The notes: generated by a model not told the origin, from the sequence alone. A stretch of 64,000 bases of DNA from Cacajao melanocephalus (GCA_963573385.1 CAUYLG010071207.1:1-64000), one strand, 5' to 3'. Counted from the stretch's first letter, positions 37,786-52,029 are shown. Made by a program: numbers and translations.

Positions 37786-37862
37786 TACTCAGAACACATC
37801 ACTTCCTAATAATTTTACTTTTTTTCTTTTATTGGTGCTCCTTGTGGTTAATTTATGTATAT

Positions 37863-38551
37863 TGTAACTGCCCAGTGGGCTCACCTTTCCTGCTGCCTAG
37901 ACAGAGCCGATTTACCAAGACAGGGGAATTATAAAGGATAAAGAATAATTAACACAGAGCCAGCTGTGAGGGAGACTGGAGTTTTATTATTACTCAAATC
38001 AGTCTCCCTGAGCATTAGGGGATCAGTTTTTAAAGATAGTTTGGTAAGTAGGGGCTCAGGAAGTAGGGTGTGCTGATTGGTCAGGTTGGAGATGGAATCA
38101 TAGTGGGGGGATGTGAGGTTTTATTGCTATCTTCTGTACCTGGGTGGGATGGCAGAACTCTTTGATCTAGATTACCAGTCTGGGTGGTGTCAGCTGATTC
38201 ATCCAGTGCAGGGGCTACAAAATATCTCAAGCACTGATCTTAGGTTTTACAATAGTGATGTTATCCCCAGGATCAATCTGGGGAAGTTGAAACACTGGCA
38301 GCCAGAGGATGCATGACCCCTAGACCTTAATTTCTAATCTTGTATAGATAATTTGTTAGTCCTACAAAGGTAGGCTGGTCACCAGGCAAGAAAGGGGTCT
38401 TTTTGGGTAAGGGCTATTATCAATTTTGTTTCAGAGTCAAACCATAAGCTCAATTTCTTCCCAAGGTTAGTTCGGACCTATGCCCAGGAATGAACGCAGA
38501 CAGCTTAAAGGTTAGAAGCAAGATGGAGTCAGTTAGGTCTGATCTCTTTCA
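37863..38551 (-). mobile_element. Second ERV1-class solo LTR
   Basis: About 690 bp, ends tgtaac...tttca. On the minus strand it holds a CCAAT box ('gaccaatcagcacacc'), a TATA-like 'ctttaaaaactg' and the poly(A) signal region 'aataataaaactcc'. Flanking tetranucleotides atat and ctat match at three of four. It has the same orientation as the previous LTR but belongs to a different family. Confidence 0.8.
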
Positions 38552-39579
<1,028 letters not shown>

Positions 39580-39846
39580 CTCCCACATATCCTCTCCATA
39601 GGGCTACCTGAGTATCCCTACAATATAGAAGCTGGTTTTCTCTAGAACAGTGATCCAAGAGAAAGGGTGAAGTTAGAAGCTGCAAAGTCGTTGTGACCTA
39701 ACCTTAGAAGTCCTACTGACATTTCTGCAATATCTTAGCGATTATGTAAGTGAGCTCTATTCGGTGCTGGAGGAGACTACACAAGGATGGAAATTCTAAA
39801 AGTCGGGGCACATTGGGGAACATTTTGGAAGCTGACTACTATAGTC
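39580..39846 (-). mobile_element. MLT1-type 3' LTR, proximal part
   Basis: 'ctctccatagggctacctga', 'gtgatccaagagaaagggtg', 'ggagactacacaaggatgga' and 'gaagctgactacta' are the complement of the LTR's first half and border the internal region. Confidence 0.8.
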
Positions 39847-39849
39847 TAC

Positions 39850-41522
39850 CTCCTGGATCCCAGTGAGTCATACCTATCCCACAGCAAAATACTCACAGCC
39901 CTCCCAAGTCTCCCAAAACTCTCATCCTATTACAGCCTCAGCTCAAAGTCCAGATTTCATCGTATAAATTAGGCACAGATACAGACGTGAGTCCTCAGGC
40001 AGAGTTTTTTCAAATAGAGCTACGTGAGTACAGTTGCTCTGGATCTGAACACCTGTGGAAACTTAAGAGACAAGCTATCTCCCTCTAAAATGCAACAGAC
40101 AATGGTGGGATGGGCATAAGATAACTGCAAAAGACACTCCTGTTAAAAAGTGTAGAAAGCAGCAGGCACATGAGAGCCAGTGGTCTGAAGTTGAACTGGG
40201 CATGTTTTGGAAATGGCTTGATTGGGATGCAGTCCTATTTCTTCCCCATTGTTCTTGGATCTGCCCACTGGGCTCTTGGTACTTCTCTCTGAGTCATTCA
40301 TGCATTTGCATGAAAGGACTATCAGCTGTTTTTGCAGCTGTGTGGTTTTCACAGCCTATATCCTACCAGTAGAATTTTGGGGATCCAAAGTTCTTTTTTT
40401 TTTTTTTTTTGGTTTATTTTGTACTGTTTCTTTCCCTTTCTGTTCAAAGTAGTGGTATCTCTGCCACCATCATTGTCTTAAATATTTGTGAGCACCTTAT
40501 TAGACAAAAGCTCTGTCTGCAAATCTTTTTGAAACAAGTCCTTTAACTTAAGCTTCTGCTGAGATTGTTCGAGGAATTTACCCTTGAGCTTCTGAGAAAC
40601 TCCATGGTTTGACTGAACGATTTTCTGTGGCACCATGTTAGATTTAGAAGAGGTCTTAAATGATTTACAGCCACACCTTCAACTTTATCACAAGACCATG
40701 TTTTCTGGGGAGTACCTTGGATTGGATCTTTGCCTGTAAGCTATTTCATAATTTTATAATTGTTAGTCATCTGGAGAGGTTACGTACTTTCAGAATCAGA
40801 AAGTCCTGCTTCCTTTTTGTCTAAAAGTCTTTCCTTTAGGAACAAAGTTTCAGTTTAACAGAATGAATAAGTTCTGGATATCTACTGCACAGTGGGGTGA
40901 CTATAGTTAATAATGCATTGTACAGTTGAAAATTGCTAAGAGAGTAGACCTTAAATGTTGTCACCACAAAACTATGATAAGTATATGAGGTGATGAATAT
41001 ATTAATTAGCTTGAGTTAATCATTTCATCATGTATACATATATCAAAACATTACATTGTACACCTTAAATACATGCAATTTTAATTTGTAAATTATACCT
41101 TAAAAAGCTGGGGGTGGGAGAAGAGGACAAGTCTGTCCTTTAGCTGACTTTGCTGATATTTTGCTATATGCAGCAAGAAGCACACAAGTAGCACCTTCCA
41201 CACTCTGTCTTGGAATCTCCTTGGCTACGTCATGCCACTCATGTGGTACATTTTCTTCTTTTCTCGTAACTGCAGGAAATAATGTTGCTAAACTTTCTTT
41301 TCACTAACTTTTTTCTATATCTCCTTTAGGCCTCTACTCAAACCTTTCTCAAATACAAGCTGGCTTCTAATAACAGTGTGTTTACACATTTTAGGTGTTT
41401 CATAATACTTTTCCTAAAGGCTTTCTATTTTCTGCTCACTGCCTTTTCCAAAGCCACATTCATATTTTGAATTATTTATTTTTCTAATACCTCACTTCCA
41501 AGTACTAAAGTACCCAAATCTG
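39850..41522 (-). mobile_element. MaLR internal region, antisense
   Basis: Colinear with remembered MaLR internal sequence in antisense: 'ctcaaagtccagatttcatc', 'gaacacctgtggaaacttaa', 'caatggtgggatgggcataa', then after an L1 insertion 'cctctactcaaacctttctc' and 'ccttttccaaagccacattc'. It is non-coding now. The minus frame at 40143-40352 and plus frame at 40222-40452 are decay products. Confidence 0.75.
40860..41105 (+). mobile_element. L1 3' end inside the MaLR
   Basis: 'gtggggtgactatagttaat', 'atgtatacatatatcaaaac' and 'acattgtacaccttaaatac' mark an L1 3' terminus in the opposite orientation to the MaLR. Confidence 0.85.
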
Positions 41523-42064
41523 TATTACTTATCTATTGCTGTGTAACAAAGTACATCTAAACTTAGAAACTTAAATTAATAAATATTGATCATTGCACAT
41601 TGTTTTGTAAGAAATTCAGAAAGCTAGATTGAATGGTTCTGGCTTAAAATCACTTATGAGGTTGATGTTAAATTTTTGGCTTGAGATAAAGTCAACTGAA
41701 GGCTTGACTAGGGCTAGAAGCTCTGCTTCCAAGATGGCTCACTTTCAAGGTTGTTGGCAGAAAACCTCAATTTGTCACAGGCTTTTTGGCAGAAGCTCCA
41801 AGCTCCTTACCACGTGTCCTATCCATAGGACTGTTTGAGTGTTCATGGCAGCTGACTTGTCACAGAGCAAGTGATCCAAGAGAGAGAAGGAAAAAAAATT
41901 ATCTCTGCAATGTCTTTTATGACCTAGCCTGAGAAGTCATACACTAACATTTCCACTATATTCTGCTGGTTTCACAGGTCAACTTTACTTATGGAAGGGG
42001 ATTGCATTATGAAACAAAAACCAGGAGGTGATCACTGCTATCTTAGAGGCTGGCTACTATCTAT
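41523..42064 (-). mobile_element. MLT1-type 5' LTR
   Basis: A complete LTR on the minus strand, reading in plus order 'cttatctattgctgtgtaac', 'ctgcttccaagatggctcac', 'gtgatccaagagagagaagg', 'aaaccaggaggtgatcactg' and 'tagaggctggctacta'. Confidence 0.85.
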
Positions 42065-42769
42065 GTCAAATTCAGCATCTATGCCACAGATGTTCCCTGA
42101 AGATGTCTTGCTCCTGGGGCTTCAATGCCACCCTCAGTGCCTGGGCTGAGGCTAAGAATTCCTGAGGTTGGGATCACTGATGTCTCTTATATATCCACAA
42201 AATACATAAAAAGCACCTAGCACACTACCTGGGGCCAAATAAGCATGGCAAAATATTTTCTCTTGCTATTCTTACTTTATAGAAGACGCATCATTTTCCA
42301 GCCCTGAAGGACAAGTAGCAGCCTCTTGCACAAATATAGGGGATAATCTTGTCCTCATCATGCCCATTAAAATCATTGTTTAAAAAATCTAGACCCTTGG
42401 GTTTCACTGGATCCCCTTGGCTGAGTCCCTGGGGGAGTTGGCCCTGTGAACTATTATAAAGATGAATGCTGCTTCCTTACAGTTTAGTGACTGGCCTCTT
42501 ATCCTTAAACTGAATTTCTGTCCCTCCTACCTCCTCTTTTTTCTCCTAAATATTAATTGTGTCACCTCTCATCTCCAGCTAGAGTCCCTTTAAACCTTCA
42601 TTCAAGTAATACCTGCAGCCTCTGCTTTAACTCCTGGCTTTCTGGTACGTGCCTGAATCATATTGTGCTTAAGCTGGGACATTTCCTACTACAAACCGAG
42701 AAGCAATTAAAACACTGGGGCACAAGGTGAAAGTTAAGTTTGGAATACAAAACTCATAGGTGACCAGAC
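42065..42769. other. Unassigned sequence
   Basis: 42190-42260 ('aaaaagcacctagcacacta') resembles an L2/MIR 3' end, but is too short to call. No gene is seen. Confidence 0.4.
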
Positions 42770-42854
42770 AAGCAATGCATGTTCTCAACAGGGACAGAAC
42801 TAATAGGACATATATACATATAGATTTATATATGAGGGTTTATTATTAACTCCC

Positions 42855-42889
<35 letters not shown>

Positions 42890-43318
42890 CACACACATAT
42901 ATATATACATATATATATATTATATATAAAGGAGAGTTTATTAAGTATTAACTCACATAATCACAAGGTCCCACAATAGACTGTCTGCAAGCTGAGGAGA
43001 AAGGAGAGCCAGTCCAAGTCCCAAAACTGAAGAACTTGGAGTCTGATGTTCAAAGGCAGGAAGCATCCAGCATGGGAGAAAGATGTAGGCTAGAAGGCTA
43101 GGCCAGTTGAGGCTTTTCATCTTTTTCTGCCTGCTTTATATTCTAGCCATGCTGGCAGCTGATTAGATGGTACCCACCCAGACTGAGGGTGTGTCTGCCT
43201 TCCCAGCCCACTGACTCGAATGTTAATCTCCTTTGGCAACACCCTCACAGACACACCCAGGATCAATACTTTGCATCCTTCAATCCAATCAAATGGACAC
43301 TCAGTATTAACCATCACA
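42770..43318 (-). mobile_element. MaLR-type LTR with internal microsatellite
   Basis: On the minus strand it starts tgtgatggttaatactgagtg-like sequence and ends near 'ttctgtccct'. In plus order: 'agggacagaactaatagga', the microsatellite, 'tttattaagtattaactcac', 'tcacaaggtcccacaataga' and 'cagtattaaccatcaca'. The 66-codon minus frame at 43117-43317 lies in it and is not a gene. Confidence 0.72.
42858..42928 (+). repeat. Composite (TG)n(AC)n(TA)n microsatellite
   Basis: About 14 TG units, then 'tatacacacacatata' and a (TA)n region. TG followed by AC makes it partly self-complementary. Confidence 0.92.
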
Positions 43319-44131
<813 letters not shown>

Positions 44132-44269
44132 ACAACAGCATTTTAAAAATAGTGATAGTGACCACGTAGACTGCAGGTTATGAAACCAGATCCTATTATT
44201 ATTTTTGAAATACTCAAATAATAAATTATTTCATAGAAGCAGCCTAGAATAGTTTAAAATGTCATAATA

Positions 44270-44757
44270 TGAGGGAAAATTGATTGTTAGGAATAAAAGC
44301 CTTGCTGGGAAAAGGGCTGATGCATGACCTGCTTATCTGGCACAGGATGGGAGTTAATGGAAGACCATGCTCTGTGCTCAAAGCAAGGAAGACCTCTTTG
44401 AAGCACCAGAATGTGGCCAGACTTGCTGGCTCTAGCTGCAGCACTTTCCCTATTTACTGACTGTATGTAAAGCAGAGCATGCTCTATACCTTCAAAGGAA
44501 ATGCCAAACTGCCACAGCTATAGATCATCTGCTTGATGCTTCGCTTCTTTTTCACCCTCCACATCCCTGAGCACAAGCTTCTTTGTTTAAACACTCAATA
44601 AATAGTGTGGTTCTCCAGTGCCTGGGGTCTTCGCCTCCTCCTACTTGCTCAGCCCCCTGGGAGCCCCCCTTTATGCACTCTTACTCTTGTCTCTTAATTT
44701 CTTTGTCTCTGCTGACCCTCGTTACTTTCTAGGTTGTGTCTGGGCTGGTCCCTGACA
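44270..44757 (+). mobile_element. ERV2-class (HML/MER9-like) solo LTR
   Basis: 'aataaaagccttgctgggaa', 'tgtggccagacttgctggct', 'cacagctatagatcatctgc', the poly(A) signal in 'acactcaataaatagtgtgg', and 'ctcttgtctcttaatttctt' are in the order of an HML-type LTR. It ends 'ggtccctgaca'. No coding sequence is attached, and the 6-bp duplication is not clear. Confidence 0.8.
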
Positions 44758-46089
44758 AAACTGACACTGAGAGGGACTGTAATTTAGGATTTGGCCCCAT
44801 TATTTTAAGTTGTCTTTGAAGCAGATATGCTCAGAGTCGACCAACTCTTCATATGTCTTTTTGGAGGCCTCACATGAGATGGATGGGGGTAGGGGTGAGG
44901 GGAAGGGGTGGGGCATGGGGGAATTTCAGGAAGTTAGGGAGGAACCACAGGCCTGATGAAGAAGAAAGCCTGGGACCCGCAGTGAAGCTATAAAGGGAGG
45001 GAAAGGAAAGCTGAGCAGAAACAGATGAGTAGAAGCTGAGCCCCAGGCACGTAGAATAGTTAAGTGCTGGGTGTTTGCCCCTCACTTACTATTTTGTGGG
45101 CCCAACTGGATTCATTACTTCCTTTGTTCATTCATTCATTCATTCATTTTCAACACCTTTTCTGGACAGTTACTTTGTGTCAGAGACTTACGCAAGTTCT
45201 GCAGAACCAATCACACTGTTTTAGGCCTTAGGTTTCAGTTCCACTCTAGCTAACATCTATCAAGTCTAGTTCAAGGCATTGTCTATTCACATAATCAATA
45301 CCTTAAATACTAAATACAACACCCTGTAGCGATCCCCCAATGGCCAAGTGTGTATGCTTTTAAACCACAAACCACACTAGAGAGAGAGCTTCTGATCCAT
45401 TCCTTTCAAAGCCAGGCTTCAGGTAGTCCTGCGTATTTCGTACCTCAAAGGCAAAAGGATGTGGGCAGCCAAATAAAAAGAGGATAGAACTCTGAGAACA
45501 TTACCTGGGGGGGTTACGTGAAACCAGCTGTAGCAGGAGAAGTGATGCTGATCTTAGCTCTTGAGAGGTCAGAGCTGATTTTCAGTCTGTGCCTCTGAAA
45601 TGATTTTCACGACTGACGTGGTTACAAGCTCTGTCACAGGCAGTTGGCTCCCTGGAATCTATTTTATTTTTTCCATCCCTGACTTCCCAGCATTCTAGTT
45701 CTGTAGGTGGGCCTCCCACTCCTGCTTTTCTCACCCTGGAGGTGTGCAGTAATAGGTGCTCTACAAGCTCAGTCTGTTTCTCTTCCACGGCTTGGTCTTT
45801 GCAATATTATTAAAGATCATATATAAAAAGGCAATAGGGCATCCTAACCAAAGTCATCATTTTCCATAGCTGTTAGACTAACGCAGTCATTAATCCTGTT
45901 TAAATACTTTCCAAAGTAAAAGGAAATAACATAACAATTCAAGCCATCCAGGCCTTGTTGCAGCCCTGGTGATGAAGTTTGCAGGCAGGAGCAGCCCTCA
46001 CACCTCACGCCTACGCTGTGCCTTGTGCGGGATGGGGAGCTGAAGCCCTTTGAACTTATCATTGTGACAAAAAGACTGCATGGAAATGA
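44758..46089. other. Low-repeat stretch
   Basis: GC-richer near 44870-45010 and 45560-46030. Minus frames at 44870-45085, 45582-45788 and 45844-46104 show no known domain and no splice context I can defend. Confidence 0.45.
45127..45146 (+). repeat. (TTCA)5 microsatellite
   Basis: Five TTCA units; short and probably stable. Confidence 0.85.
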
Positions 46090-46720
46090 AAAGAAATTAT
46101 TCAAAATGTGTTTCAGCCAATATTTCTTTGGGTTTGTGTTTCAGTATTGCTGTGCTGTTGAAGTGTATGGAAAAGCTTCCCTACCTTGAGTCTAAGTTTT
46201 GTGATGAAACGAATTTTTCCATTAAGTGACACCTTAATCGTCTTCAGTAAGCCTTAAAGGGCTGTCTAGGATGAGAAAAGCAGAGCTTGGAACTACTCTG
46301 CAATTCTGATTATCTAACCACCCACACTTTATAACCATACTCTTATTTAATCGTAGTTTTAAATTTCAGAAAGTGCTTAATTTGAACCCAAGCAGCGGCA
46401 CCAGTTTCCTTGTTTTAGATAAAGCTTGTTTTGTTTCTTTTTGTTTTTATTTACCGTGTTGAACATCAGGCAAGTCAGTGTATCAGAAACAAAATATTGG
46501 TCTGTCTTTATATAAGAAAACGTGCTTATCTCTACACCTGAAAGAATTGAGCAATTAATTGAGAGTCCCTGCTGCGCATTTAATTACATTTTATGTTAAT
46601 GATTAAACTAAACTGTGAAAGTTTCTGGAAAAAAAAAACTCACATTAATTATTTGCTAAAGTCAGAAAAAAGCTTGACCCATCTGAGAATTTGAATCTAA
46701 GGTCTGCCCAGAGTGATTAT
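46090..46720. promoter_or_regulatory. Candidate conserved non-coding element
   Basis: No repeat is recognised over 600 bp. Homeodomain-type ATTA/TAAT sites cluster at 46552-46560 (caattaatt), 46579-46586, 46595-46607 and near 46645. This resembles the composition of developmental enhancers in gene deserts. It is inference from motif content only. Confidence 0.3.
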
Positions 46721-48254
46721 ACTAAAAAGAAAGAGAAAAATATCTCTGTATTTTGACAGGTAAAGCTTGGAGGACTTTGCAGTTGCTTAATTTTGCTCTT
46801 TTTCTTAGATGGAAATGTACCTTAGGCAAAGACAATTTGTTTTTGATAATTTTTCTGCATTGGTTTTCTATGATTAAGTGTTATTCTCCAGCTATTTCAA
46901 CTAATTATCATTGTCTCCCCAAGGTTGATGAAACAAGGAATCTGAGTAGAATTAGGCTAATTTTACTCCATGGCTTATTAGGCATCCACAGGCATGTGTT
47001 ACTGTGCTAAGTACTGTATCAAGCAAATTAAATAGTTATGATCCCTGCCTTCCACACCATCAGCCCCGAATATTCACCACAACAGCCCACATAATCACAG
47101 ACGAGGGTGAGCAGCTGTGTGCTCCAGGGAGGAAAAATCATAGCTCAAAAAAAAGGAGATAATATTGACATCATGCACCCATTGAGTCATGTCAGTTCTT
47201 TATGTGGAAGTATGAGTTGGCACACTGGATTTTTGGAAGGATGTAAGGGAGAGGTGGGCCAAAGAATTGTCATTTCACTTGTAACAAGACCAGCCATATT
47301 TTGAGCCTGCCGTTTCCTGGATCCTCCCTGAGCTCTGATGTTTATTTCAGTATGTATGCATTCTCCATTCTCTTTGTATATGGTGTCCTTTCTGTGAATT
47401 GAGGAATGATGAAAATACTGGTTGGAGAGAAAGCCTACTTTTGCTTTCTTAGTTATGATTGACACCCTGTTGTCGCTTTGCATGTGGTAAATAATCTAAA
47501 AGGCACACTCTTCAGAGCACACACTTTTAGAATATGGAAGAATGAATAAAAGGTCAATATTATTGTGTATAATCACTTTTTGAAGTGTCTACATCAGTAA
47601 ATTTAATTATCTTACCAGCCAAAAAAAAAATTATGATGATAAAACTTTGTGAGTGGAAAGAACTCAACAAAGACCTAAGTAAAAATTGAAAAAGTGACCC
47701 ATTGCTCTGCTCTCAGTGGGCCTTTTCCTTAAATATTTGAATTTAATTGGTTTAGGGAGGGACCCAGTCATCATTAGATTTTTAAAACTCCCCTGCTGAT
47801 TCTCAGGTACAGCCAGATTTTCAGTATATAGAGTTAGAACCAATACATATATTTTCTATTACACTGATTAGTAAGAGAGACCCAAGAAAAATTTGCCAAA
47901 CTAATTTAATTAAAAAATAAAAATACTATATAACAAAATCTGCTTATTAAGAAGTTGATCCAGTTATATATAGGTGATTTCATTTCATGACACTAAAATA
48001 TGATTGCAAAATTAGTAGAATTCAAAATAAAAATTAAGTAGTTATTCTGTAATTTTATCCCCTAAAGAAATCAAACTTTTTTCCTTTAGTCCTGGTTCCC
48101 TTACGTATCTGTCATCACATAGGAACCATATTTAAATCTTCACTTTGCTGCTTAAATAAAAAATAAGCATTTTCCTACATCAGTGTGTTTATTATGTGGT
48201 ATTGTCATTGCTTCTGTGTTTATCCACATCTTCCAATAGACTTTCCAAAGCTTG
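46721..48254. other. Low-repeat AT-rich stretch
   Basis: 46990-47070 ('gtgctaagtactgtatcaag') resembles an L2/MIR-like piece. Frames at 46753-47010, 47107-47304 and 47187-47483 have no known domain. Confidence 0.4.
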
Positions 48255-48350
48255 TTGAGACTAACGATAACATTTTCTTACTTATTCTTGTATTCCTAGC
48301 TTCTAGTATAGTCCTGGTGTGTGTGGTAGATAATATTTGTTACATAAGCT
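48255..48350 (+). repeat. L2 3' end (weak)
   Basis: 'attcttgtattcctagcttc' followed by 'tagtatagtcctggtg' and 'gtagataatatttgttacat' follows the L2 terminus. Confidence 0.5.
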
Positions 48351-48374
48351 AACATTCTTACCTATGATTCATAT

Positions 48375-48455
48375 TAAATTAGGTAGGTCAACTAAAGTGC
48401 TTAGAATAGGGCCTAGGACACTGAAAATTCACAATAAATGTTAGCTATGATTCAT
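48375..48455 (+). repeat. MIR 3' end
   Basis: 'agtgcttagaatagggccta' and 'cacaataaatgttagctatg' match the MIR 3' end. Confidence 0.7.
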
Positions 48456-48700
48456 TTTAATGAGTTTTAATGGCTAAATCCAATTTTACTGAGTATATAG
48501 GGTTTCTTGAACATTTCTTTATTTTTACATATTTGGGCTCTTTCCCATTTTTCCAATATTATAAATCTGATTGAGTGTTTTGATGTATATATCTGCTTTT
48601 TGATTGTTTTCTAGGAGAAGTTATTCAGAAGGGGAATTATAAGATCAATGAACAGATCATTTTAATAATTTTGAAAATGATTGCATGTTACTTTAAAATC
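48456..48700. repeat. Possible antisense L1 3' region
   Basis: 'tttgggctctttcccatttt' and 'agttattcagaaggggaatt' recall the complement of an old L1M 3' region. The L1P copy that follows could have landed beside it. Confidence 0.38.
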
Positions 48701-49190
48701 ACATGCATACGTATGTTCATTGAGGCACTGTTTACAATAGTGAAGACCTGGAACCAACCCAAATGCCCATCAATGATAGACTGGACAAGGAAAATGTGGC
48801 ATATGCACACCATGGAATACTTATGCAGCCATAAAAAATGATGACTTTGTGTCCTTTGTAGGGACATGAATGGATCTGGAAACCATCATTCTCAGCAAAC
48901 TGACACAAGAACAGAAAATCTCACCACATGTTCTCACTCATAAGCTGGTGTTGAACAATGAGAACACATGGATACAAGGAGGGGACCATCACACACTGGG
49001 GTCTGTTGGGGGGAATAGGGGAGGGACAGCGAGGGATAGGGCAGTTGGGGAGGGATAACTTGGGGAGAAATGCCAGATATAGGTGATGGGGAGATGAAGG
49101 CAGCAGATCACATTGCCGTGTAGGTACCTATACAACAATCCTGCATGTTCTTCACATGTACCTCAGAACCTGTATATATATATATAAGAA
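48701..49190 (+). mobile_element. Primate L1 (L1PA/PB-like), 5'-truncated
   Basis: The end of ORF2 ('acccaaatgcccatcaatga', 'tagactggacaaggaaaatg', 'catggaatacttatgcagcc') and the G-rich 3' UTR ('gggggaataggggagggaca'), closing near 'catgtacctcagaacctg'. Only the last ~0.5 kb is present. ORF2 is frameshifted. Confidence 0.93.
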
Positions 49191-51019
49191 TACTTGACGT
49201 TAAAAAATATCACATACTAGAAATCTGGTATGTTATCAGTCAAAATGTTGATTATTATATTAAAGTGTTGTTTGCCACAGAAATCATCAAATTTCCTGAT
49301 CAGTTGCATCGTTATTATATGAACTCTCATCAGACATTTAACCATGATAGTTTTAAGTTTTTGTTATTCATAGACAGATATTATTTTACTTTGCTTTTTC
49401 TCTAGAAGTGTTTGCAGTTAGCAATAGTTCAAAATTGCTTTTTCATTTAGGAGAGTCATTAAAAAAGAATTTTGCAAGTACTCTGGATTACAGATTTCAA
49501 ACAACTTTAAGATAATACTTTTGGACTAGATAAAGATTTCTCAGAACTCTAATTAAACTGATGACTTCATGAAACTGCTATCCTAAGATCAAGCACAAGA
49601 AGAATTAATCACATGGGACTGAATGAACTCATAAGGGTAATTTTTTAAATGTTTTTTTTTGTTTTAAATATTGCCAGCTTTTCAAAATGTTTTGTTTTCT
49701 AGATTTAAGGAAACTTTTTAAAGCTATCTATAGCTTACAGCAACTTGGTAAAGTTTACTTTTGTGAACAAAAATTGAAGCACATTTTCCCTACTAATCCC
49801 TTCAGAATTTGAAAACTATTCATAAATATTTTTATTTTTATAGTAATATAGTTGTGCAAATAACTACAAATTCAATGAGAATCAGTTCTCCTTGTAACAG
49901 GACATAGTTGGAAACACTTGTTATATTACCAAGGCTTTGACTAGAATGTCATATTTTCAGATATTATGAAAGATTTCAAAAACTAAGATTGGCTTTATAG
50001 AGCCAATAAAGTCCCTGTAGAAAACCTGCTCTAAGAGTTCTCAGACTTATAGGTAAGTAAAACATGTTAATTTTTGGAAGGTCTAGTAATCCTGGGAAAT
50101 TTTGTGGACTTTATGAAGACAAGAATTCACCCAAATCTGTGTTATGGTTCCAGCCTGATAGCAAGTTCCTGATTTTGCTTCTTGGCCTTAAAGTCTTTTT
50201 TCTGTTTTTACAAGAAAAGACTCAGATTAAGCTTTGATTCCTTAATAAAAATTCCAGCAAAGCAAACTGAAAAAGAGCCTATATGTTCAGTCACTAATCT
50301 TGCTACACTTCTGTAAAAAACCAGGCCAAGTTCAATGAGACCAAACTTATAGTGTAAACAGATTAGTCTTACTTTGATTAGCTTTGATAGAAATTGGGTG
50401 ACTGTACAGAGAAATAAAGTATGTTCTAGAAGGAAACTATAGTGGCCCCAATATTAGATTCTGCTCTGTTTTCTTTGAGGTTTTATTATCTATCTTCATT
50501 CTGGACTGGATTCTGAATTCTTCTAATTTCTTTCAATATGTGGCTATGATTCTCTGAACCAATATCTTCAATTTTTTTTCAACATTCTGGCTTGGAATCA
50601 CTAAAATTAAACTGCTTTTTTCCCTGAAGCTTTGAAAGTTGAAGTTGGACAACTAGATGTAAACTTCGGAGAAACCACCACCAGAGGTAACGTGTGGACA
50701 ATCTTCCTCACATCCAAACTGCACACTGGAAAATCCTTCAGATTGCCACTGCCCGCCCTTACTTCAACTGAAGATGCTTAAAATCCAGCATCTAGAAACC
50801 TTCTTGACTTTCTGCCCTCTGAATTCAGAAACCGTATTTATAATTTGTTCCAGCTATTAGTCTTTGTTGTTTTTTTTTGTCTATTTTCTTGAAACTAAAC
50901 TCGCTTCATTAAAGTCTTATGGATCATACCGTGCAGGAGATTTCCTCTGCTGCCAAGTCCCTACCGATGATTCAGCCAGTCCTTAATGAACAAAGAGCAA
51001 TAGAACAAGAAAGTGGACT
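49191..51019. other. AT-rich stretch, possibly decayed retroviral internal sequence
   Basis: I recognise no gene. The position just upstream of an LTR in the same orientation would suit an ERVL-type internal remnant, but I see no landmark to support this. Confidence 0.35.
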
Positions 51020-51581
51020 TACATTGTTCAGAGAATAAAAAGAATGTATCTTCTTCCTTTCAAGAAGAATGGGGGCTGACTCTTTGCTTGGCCAAAATTT
51101 ACTCAGGCTCCTGAACCTTCAGCCTATACTGTGTACTTTCTTATAAAATCCAGTTTTATATCTATATATTCTAGTTTCATATATATAATCCAGTTTATAT
51201 ATCTATAACCTTGCTAAGTCAGTTTAGCCAAGATCCCCACCCTTGATATCTGATCAGTTTCCTCATCCTTCACCCTCACCCAGGTGACATCTGATCACCT
51301 GGCTTGTCTTCAGCAAGAATCCTGTTAGGTGGGTTGAGCCAGAATCCCCCTACCCCTGATATTTCCTCCTAGTCATTTCCCATCCACTGACTCCTACCCT
51401 GCTCTTCAGCTATAAATTCCCTTTTGCCTGGGCTGTGTTCAGAGTCCAATTTCTCTCTCACTGCAAGACTCCATTGCTTTATACCTTTCATGATCATTTA
51501 TACCTTTCATGATCATTTTGAACAAAGTCTTTTTTTATTGTGTTTTAACAAGTATCATTGAATAATTTTGTTCTTTAACAG
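51020..51581 (+). mobile_element. Probable ERVL-type LTR
   Basis: 'gatccccacccttgatatct', 'aggtgggttgagccagaatc', 'cttcagctataaattccctt' (TATA-like), 'ctctctcactgcaagactcc' and a terminal 'ttctttaaca' have the layout of an LTR read rightward. A 19-bp tandem repeat (51478-51515) lies in the leader region. The start is approximate. Confidence 0.58.
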
Positions 51582-52029
51582 TACCTTGATTTACACTGAA
51601 ATCTGGCATATACAAAAGAATAATATACTTACAGGGGAAGTTGACTTGAGACTAAAATAACCTCCCCATCCCCAATCGGGTTTAAGAATGCAGTAGGTTT
51701 ATTTGGAACCCTTGTGGGAGTATTAAATAAGTGCTATTTGTCATGCTTATGTTGCTGTTATTGTTCTAAACAGCTCTAGAATCTCAAATTAGAGGCTTTT
51801 ATACCAGGTCACAATAGCACAGTAAAGATCTTTTAGATTACCATAAGCTTTGAAGTGGTCCAGAGATTCTTGTGCCCAGCTTCTAGTTCACAAGCTTTGC
51901 TTTATTCGCCAGCACAGACAACCTGTCATCTAAGCAGCAGGTTATAAAAGGCACCACTTTATTCTCCCAAACGCTGTACATTTTTCCTATCTCCCCAATT
52001 TTATTACTTTTGGTCCCAATTCTCTAAGA
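51582..52029. other. Unassigned sequence
   Basis: No gene or repeat is recognised. Confidence 0.4.

Noticed and set aside
37373..38551. The two solo LTRs as the ends of one provirus
   Set aside because: They belong to different LTR families, differ in length (413 vs about 690 bp), and only 77 bp separate them.
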